DNA of 64,000 nt from Orychophragmus violaceus (lineage: Eukaryota > Streptophyta > Magnoliopsida > Brassicales > Brassicaceae): assembly GCA_030180135.1 (NCBI GenBank), contig CM058239.1:47503270-47567269 (forward strand), given 5' to 3'. The translations under genes and the position numbers were made by a program. This document shows, piece after piece, positions 58,801 to 64,000 of this stretch (position 1 is the first letter of the stretch; each line of letters opens with the position of its first letter). The notes below the pieces were generated by a model, which was given only the letters and a program-made list of their open reading frames with translations, was not told where the DNA came from and did no database searches.

Positions 58801-59250
58801 ACCCGCTTATAAGAACTCTTCAGGATATTTATATCTGTGTCATAAGAGATTCTTACTACGACTATAGAGTATAGTCCTTAGACCTGAGTTCGCATGCATG
58901 TGACTACACATGAACTGATGCACTTTGATCATTGTCTAACGCTATCGTTCTGCGATAGTTATAAGGACCTTGTTTGGGTACATCATGAAGTAAGTAGTTT
59001 ACAGTGATGGAACAAGACGGGATTTGTCCCTCCAATATAAATGGAGTGAATATCTCTAGGCCAATCGGAGATTTGAATACTGGAAAATGCATGGCCATGC
59101 TCAAACGGACTTTCCCGAGTCGTTTGGATTGTCAGTATCAAATCAGAGTCCGATGAACAAGATTAGGCTTTATAAGGATGACACCAATCTTGCCTTATGA
59201 CTAATCGAGATATTGAGGCAAAAGGATTATGAATACAGAGATTCCAGTAC
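55860..59250 (+). pseudogene. Decayed Copia pol (element I)
   Basis: Frame fragments follow Copia pol order: integrase-like around 56290-56480, reverse transcriptase with an intact YVDD box at 57512-57523 (ILILGYNVPMLQSVKD after it), SVIGSIMYAM near 57830, LKYLRNTKDKFLIYG near 57950, and RNase H pieces (FQTDKDDFRSQSGYI near 58030; EFVNELDVIP near 58170). Many stops and deletions leave no frame over about 90 codons. 58450-59250 is a 3' untranslated stretch. It cannot supply enzymes; mobility would need another copy. Confidence 0.85.
56841..57081 (+). repeat. Threefold repeat of about 68 bp in element I
   Basis: Copies at about 56841-56908, 56946-57011 and 57013-57081, each TTTTACG..CATTCTGTTTTC...AAGAACAGTGGGAGTAAAAG. 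Element II has one copy at about 63702-63800. Confidence 0.88.
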
Positions 59251-59261
59251 AAGTGGGAGAT
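59251..59261 (+). promoter_or_regulatory. Polypurine tract
   Basis: AAGTGGGAGAT immediately before the LTR start at 59262, the plus-strand primer of Copia elements. Confidence 0.9.
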
Positions 59262-59983
59262 TGTTGGAATTGTGTCCAGTAATCTCGGTACTGTCTCTAG
59301 AAAGTAAGAGTATGTCAATGATCAGACATAAGTCATATGATACTGGGGGTCATGATGGCTTGCTAGAGTCCACTCATGATCTATAAGTCTTGGACTTATT
59401 GCCTTTATTATATGATCCCATATGGGTCACACGCCTAAGCTAACAGGAAAATGTGTATGAACGGTTTAACAGAAGTACAGTAAAAGTGCTAGGCATTTAC
59501 TGTACTTAGAGAGAATAAAAGGTTTAGCCACTGTGCATCGATCGATGCATAAGGTGCAACGATCGATGCAGTGCGTAAACACCGACGAGTTAATTGGTAT
59601 TTGGGCCAAATGGCCCAAACGGAACAGGACGAGTTTTGTGTCATAAAACTCGAGTTTCAGACTGATTAACCCTAGGACTTGAGCTGTCAACTCTCTCTCT
59701 CCCCTGCGCCGGTTTCTCCCAGTGGCCTAGCAGCCTGCTTCCTGGTTGGTGTGCGTGTGTGAACCTCTGGAGGAGTTATCACTCGGTGGCTCTCTGATCT
59801 CTGGCCTGTTCTTCCTTTCCGCTAAACAAAACAGGTAAAAGGTGAGATCTACTTATGTTTCTATTCAAGAGAACCTAGATCTGGCATGTTTAGGATCAAG
59901 TAATCTGATGAATTGAATCAGGATTATCACAAAGATCCTTCAGTAACCTGACAATTACACCATGAACACACATATTCCTTCAG
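59262..59983 (+). mobile_element. LTR shared by Copia elements I and II
   Basis: Starts TGTTGGAATTGTGTCC after the purine tract of element I and ends CCTTCAG before a PBS, so it is at once the 3' LTR of I and the 5' LTR of II. Matches the 5' LTR at 677 of 679 positions and carries an extra 3' part from 59941 to 59983. Confidence 0.9.
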
Positions 59984-59996
59984 TGGTATCAGAGCC
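59984..59996 (+). promoter_or_regulatory. Primer-binding site of element II
   Basis: TGGTATCAGAGCC, same as at 53235, directly after the shared LTR. Confidence 0.92.
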
Positions 59997-61701
59997 CAGG
60001 TTGTTAGGTTTTTGCTTTTTGGATCATACTAGGTTGTTTATAAGTTTGTTGAATCGATTTTAATGAGTAAAATTGATTGAAACTTTGAAAACCTAGAAAT
60101 AACAAATCGATGAGAAAGCTTGAATGAATCGTTTGTTATCTTATGTCATGATCGCTTGAATAAAAAGTTTTGTTCAATCGATGAATTAATCATCAATCGA
60201 AAGTTGACTTTATGTGTTCATGAATGAAATTTCCTTGTATGTTAATGAGTCACGATCGCATGATTGTCTTTAGTGAATTGTTAATTTCGCTTGTTGACTT
60301 TGTAATCATATATGGTTTATTAAGTGAATCGCTTGTTGACAAAATCGTTTTGTTGTTTTGTGATCATAAGGTTTCGATAATGATAAAACGATTTGTTAAG
60401 GTTTGGGTCAGAATCACGTTTTTGTCTTTATGTGATGTCGTGATTCATTATTGAATTGAGTTGATGATCGATGATGTATGAATTGGATTATTGAATTAAT
60501 TATCATGCGATGAGGAATAGGTCAAAATCGTTTGATATTATGATACGATTTGTTAAGATTTGTTAAGGATCATGATTTTGTCTTATTTGAATGTCATGTG
60601 ATAATCACAAGCTTTTGATTTTGTTTTGTAATCGCATGTCTTTGTCGTCATTGATCTTTGTTTTGACTTTGATCAATTGTTGAATCATAAGCGATCGATT
60701 ATGGATCTAATAATCAATGTGGAAATGTCTTTAAGCTAAAAGACAAATTCAAAATCAATCATTGAATAATTATGGTTCAAGCGGTTAACCCAAATCGCGG
60801 TTTGCTGGAAATTATTTAATACAATTGGTATTATTTAATTTCTAGTTAAACCGGATTTAAATTCAAAAATTGAATTTTAACCTAAACCGAAGGCTGGTCT
60901 AAGTTTGATTTGGTTGGACCAAATAATTTAGAGCTGGTATGGTTTAGTAAATAACCAGTTGGATTTAGTAGTTAATTTGGTCTTGGACCAGAATTAATGA
61001 ACCGACTCGGTTATGTCAAATTATTGGGCCAATTGGAATTCTGTGGTCTTGGGCCAAGAATTGGGCTTATAATTTGTGACCCAACCGAAAACTTTAATAA
61101 AATATTAAATTAGAAATTTCTATTTTTAGCATGTTTCTAAATTTAGAAAGTTTCTAAAATAAGAAAGTTTCCCAAAATAGTAATCTTCTATTTTTGGAAA
61201 TAAAACCTAAAATCCTCAAAACCAATATCAAGCTTGGATGTCTTGCCCAATCCTGTCAGCTACTTAACGCTTATTCAATTACAGATATGGCTTACAGTGT
61301 GAGGTGTCTGTTTTTGCGTAAGTAAAGTAGTATATAGTCACTAATTTCATTGGGAGTCCCAGACTTTAGTGATTATTTGGCTGTAAGAGATTGGTTTCCT
61401 TGACTGGGCCATCGGGAGTCCCGGGCCTTGAGACATCTGGTGTATTGGGCCTTGGGCCCAATTCACAACCGAGAGTTATTGGATATAACTAGCTGTGTGT
61501 ATGCTTACCAAGTAAAACTACTTCTGGGTGACGGCCAGTGGCCCACTTTGGATTTAGCTGAACATGGGTCTCGGAATCATTGCATTCTTATGAGGTTAAA
61601 CAAAGAAATTTTGAATGCAATGCGAGTTTTCTTATAAGTTATTAAGATTACTCTTTTATGAACTAAATAACTAAAACTCTATTTATCTCTAAATTTCAGT
61701 T
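59997..61701 (+). other. Leader of Copia element II
   Basis: The first 1.2 kb differ from the leader of element I and are rich in AATCG(A/C)TTG-type phrases but lack the palindrome cluster. From about 61230 it becomes similar to 54360 onward. Confidence 0.7.
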
Positions 61702-62592
61702 ATGACTAGCACAAACAATCAAAACACTTTCTCGATCCGGTCTGTCCTTGAGATGGACAAACTGAACGGATCAAATTTCTTGACTTGGTCGCGGAACCTG
61801 AGGCTAGTCCTCAGGCAGGAGAGAAAGGACTATGTCCTTGAGAGAGCTCTCCCCGTGAGGATCGGGTCCAATGCCTCTCATGCAGTATATGATGCTTGGA
61901 ATAAGCATTATAATGATGCGGTAGATGTGCGTGGTCTGATATTGGCTACCATGGACTCATATTTGCTGAAGCAATATGAGAACATGGAGTCGCCAATAGA
62001 GATGATCAGCAGCCTGAAATTGAAATTTCAGGAGCAGGTAAGAGTGGAGAGATACCAGTTGGTTAAGTCTCTCACTGGCTGCAAGCTACCAAATGATCAT
62101 CCAGTAAGTCCTCATGTCAGTAAAATGATGGGTTACATTGATAACCTGAGGAAACTGGATTATCCAGTTAGCCAAGAATTGGCAACTGAGATCATTCTGC
62201 AGTCACTGCCGTCAAGCTATGATAAGTTCAGAAGGAACTATATCAAGAAAGGCTTAACGAAGACGCTGACTGAACTGCATGATATGCTCAAGACAGTTGA
62301 GCCAAACGTGAAGAGTACCCTGTATAATCTCATAAAGGAGAAGGGTAGGTTTACTAAACCTAGTACTGACAAGGGTGAAGACAAAGTTGTCCAGATTTTG
62401 AATCATGGCAAGCGTGTGTCTTCTGAGCCCGAGTCAGATACATCTTACGTTGGTAAGTGCTGCTACTGTAAAGAGACTGGGCATTGGAAGAGAGATTGCA
62501 TTAAATTCATGGAAGATTATGAGGAGTTGAAGTTGATGTATGAGACTACTTCCTCAGGTATTCATGTTATTACTTCAAGTTCTACCTTATAG
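61702..62592 (+). CDS. Copia gag (element II)
   Basis: 296 residues, nearly identical to the first 296 of element I (differences include Lys/Met near residue 19 and Asp/Tyr near 104). The zinc knuckle is canonical (CCYCKETGHWKRDC). It stops at TAG 62590-62592 where element I has AAG, so gag is separated from the protease remnant. Confidence 0.88.
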   Translation: MTSTNNQNTFSIRSVLEMDKLNGSNFLTWSRNLRLVLRQERKDYVLERALPVRIGSNASHAVYDAWNKHYNDAVDVRGLILATMDSYLLKQYENMESPIEMISSLKLKFQEQVRVERYQLVKSLTGCKLPNDHPVSPHVSKMMGYIDNLRKLDYPVSQELATEIILQSLPSSYDKFRRNYIKKGLTKTLTELHDMLKTVEPNVKSTLYNLIKEKGRFTKPSTDKGEDKVVQILNHGKRVSSEPESDTSYVGKCCYCKETGHWKRDCIKFMEDYEELKLMYETTSSGIHVITSSSTL

Positions 62593-64000
62593 GTATTGGA
62601 TACTGGTTGTGGCACTGATATTTGTTATAATATGCAGAGCCTAAGCAACAGTAGAACGTTGAAGGAAGGGCAAGTGGAACTGCATGTCTGGAAGGAGCTA
62701 TGGATGCTGCCTCAGCAGTAGGGTTTTCACTTGTAGATGCCTTTGAGGCTTGGTTTTGTATTAAGTAATTGCTACAATGTACATGCTTTAAGCAGAGTTG
62801 TCTTTCATTTTCTTGTAAGAATTTGAATGTTTTCATTTTGATAAAAGACAAGTTTTGTTCTTTTGATCTCAATGAAATATTGATTGTAGCACCCTATTCA
62901 AGGAATGGGTTTTATATCTTAAACCAAAGAGTGCCTAAAAGTAACATAAATACCGAATTGGTTTAAATCTGATGAATTAAACCTGATTTTTCTTGGCGTA
63001 AATGTTTTGGTCACATAGAGTGAGTCGGATTCAGAAATCCCATAGTTATGGACTTTTGGGCTCATTTGATCGGATATCTTATGAGACTTGAATTCTGCTT
63101 ACTGGACCAAAAGACAAAGGGCCCATCTTAGCCGAGCTAGAGAAAGGCCCAAAGGCTTATTGGACCTTGAACATATTCATGTATGTGGCCCGATGAGCAG
63201 TAATGCCAGAGAAAATTTCCTGTACTTCATTATATTTACTGATTACTTCAGTGAGTATGACTGTGTTCATTTGATGAGACACGAGTCGGAATTCTTTGAG
63301 ATGGTCGAAAGAGTTCCAGAATGAGGTATAGAAACTGAGTGACAGAAGTATTGAGACTCTGGATTAGATCACGAGTGAGAATACTTAAGTCATTGATGGT
63401 GTGATCATCTGAATGAGTGTGAAGTCGTTTCACAGCTCATTTCTCCTGAAAACCTTGAGGTGTTTCTGTGAGAAAGAATCAGATCTTATTAGAAATGATT
63501 AAAGATGAGTCACACGAATCTTCCATGATATTCTTTAAGAATAACGCTCTAGAAATATCTAAGTTTACGCTGAAATAGTTCCACCAATATCAGTTGAAAG
63601 ACACCACATAAATGTGGACTGGAAATGATCCAAATTCGTCTTTACTGAGTATTTGTACTTGAGCTACTTCGCTGGTTGTCCTAGGGAAACCAAGGCTTGT
63701 TACTTTTTACGTCCATTCCGAAAACGAAGTTAGGTTGTTCGGAATTCTGTTTTCTAAAAGGAAAGTTGCTTTCCAAGAAGAACAGTGGGAGTAAAAGTAT
63801 AACTCGAAGAAATTCGAGAAATACAGGAGGCTGCTCAACCTGTTGAGGGAGAGCAGCGGATGGATTTACAGATTTCTGTAGAATCTACACCTGTAGAGCC
63901 TGAAGTTCGCAGATCTGAATGAATCCGTCACTAATCCGAGAGTGATTTCTCGTGATTAGTTGCCATGATCTGATGATCATTGAAAGTGACGAACCTGCGA
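62593..64000 (+). pseudogene. Decayed Copia pol (element II), runs off window
   Basis: Continues with the protease motif remnant (VLDTGCGTDI), then the same decayed sequence as element I. An integrase piece is better kept at 63140-63324 (HIHVCGPMSSNARENFLYFI). The same internal deletions and stops occur in both copies. The right end is outside the window. Confidence 0.83.

Overview
The window is nuclear DNA of a flowering plant, almost certainly from the mustard family (Brassica/Raphanus-like). Short GT-AG introns, Pol III tRNA genes, Helitron, SINE, MITE, LINE and Copia remains, and AT-rich spacers all show this. Six genes match in order, from memory and unsearched, the Arabidopsis chromosome 5 interval AT5G45760 to AT5G45700 read in reverse. 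They are a WD40 protein, the small GTPase RABA1c, a UBTD-type protein, a STICHEL-like AAA ATPase, the heat-shock factor HSFA4C and an FCP1/SCP-type HAD phosphatase. A seventh gene, a small secreted TPD1-like protein, sits between the WD40 and RABA1c genes and is not part of that interval as I remember it.

Layout. 0-1.3 kb: WD40 gene (minus, runs off the left edge), with a Helitron starting about 150 bp upstream of its start codon. 2.5-10.2 kb: decayed transposon genes (DUF1985, GRF zinc-finger-like, LINE RNase H), a 500-N gap and a 1.4-kb poly(A) retroposon with target-site duplications. 11.1-15.3 kb: TPD1-like, RABA1c, a truncated SINE, two tRNA-Gly sequences (one altered, one a relic) and the UBTD-type gene. 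16.2-22.5 kb: a hAT-like element, a 26-G run, nested MITEs and a 5'-truncated LINE. 23.4-28.6 kb: STICHEL-like gene, tRNA-Glu, HSFA4C. 29.4-46 kb: a complete SINE, Helitrons, Mutator-type and Copia fragments, a Harbinger-like MITE, three retroposons side by side and a second complete SINE. 46.4-47.2 kb: HAD phosphatase. 48.4-64 kb: a Mutator-type fragment with a dense array of AGTCTGA-like motifs, then a nest of related Copia elements arranged LTR-internal-LTR-internal with intact gag and decayed pol.

The host genes are ordinary single-copy regulatory genes of membrane traffic, heat/stress transcription, protein dephosphorylation and cell signalling. They do not form one pathway. The unusual content is the repeat fraction: (1) a tandem Copia array of a gag-retaining derivative whose LTRs differ at two of 679 positions, (2) at least four non-coding retroposons with clean duplications, three of them adjacent, (3) short-motif arrays beside Mutator-type gene fragments that recall the anti-silencing binding sites of VANDAL elements, and (4) a cluster of ATCGATCGAT-type palindromes in a retroelement leader. 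Everything was read by eye. No database search was run, so gene names rest on recognised protein sequence.
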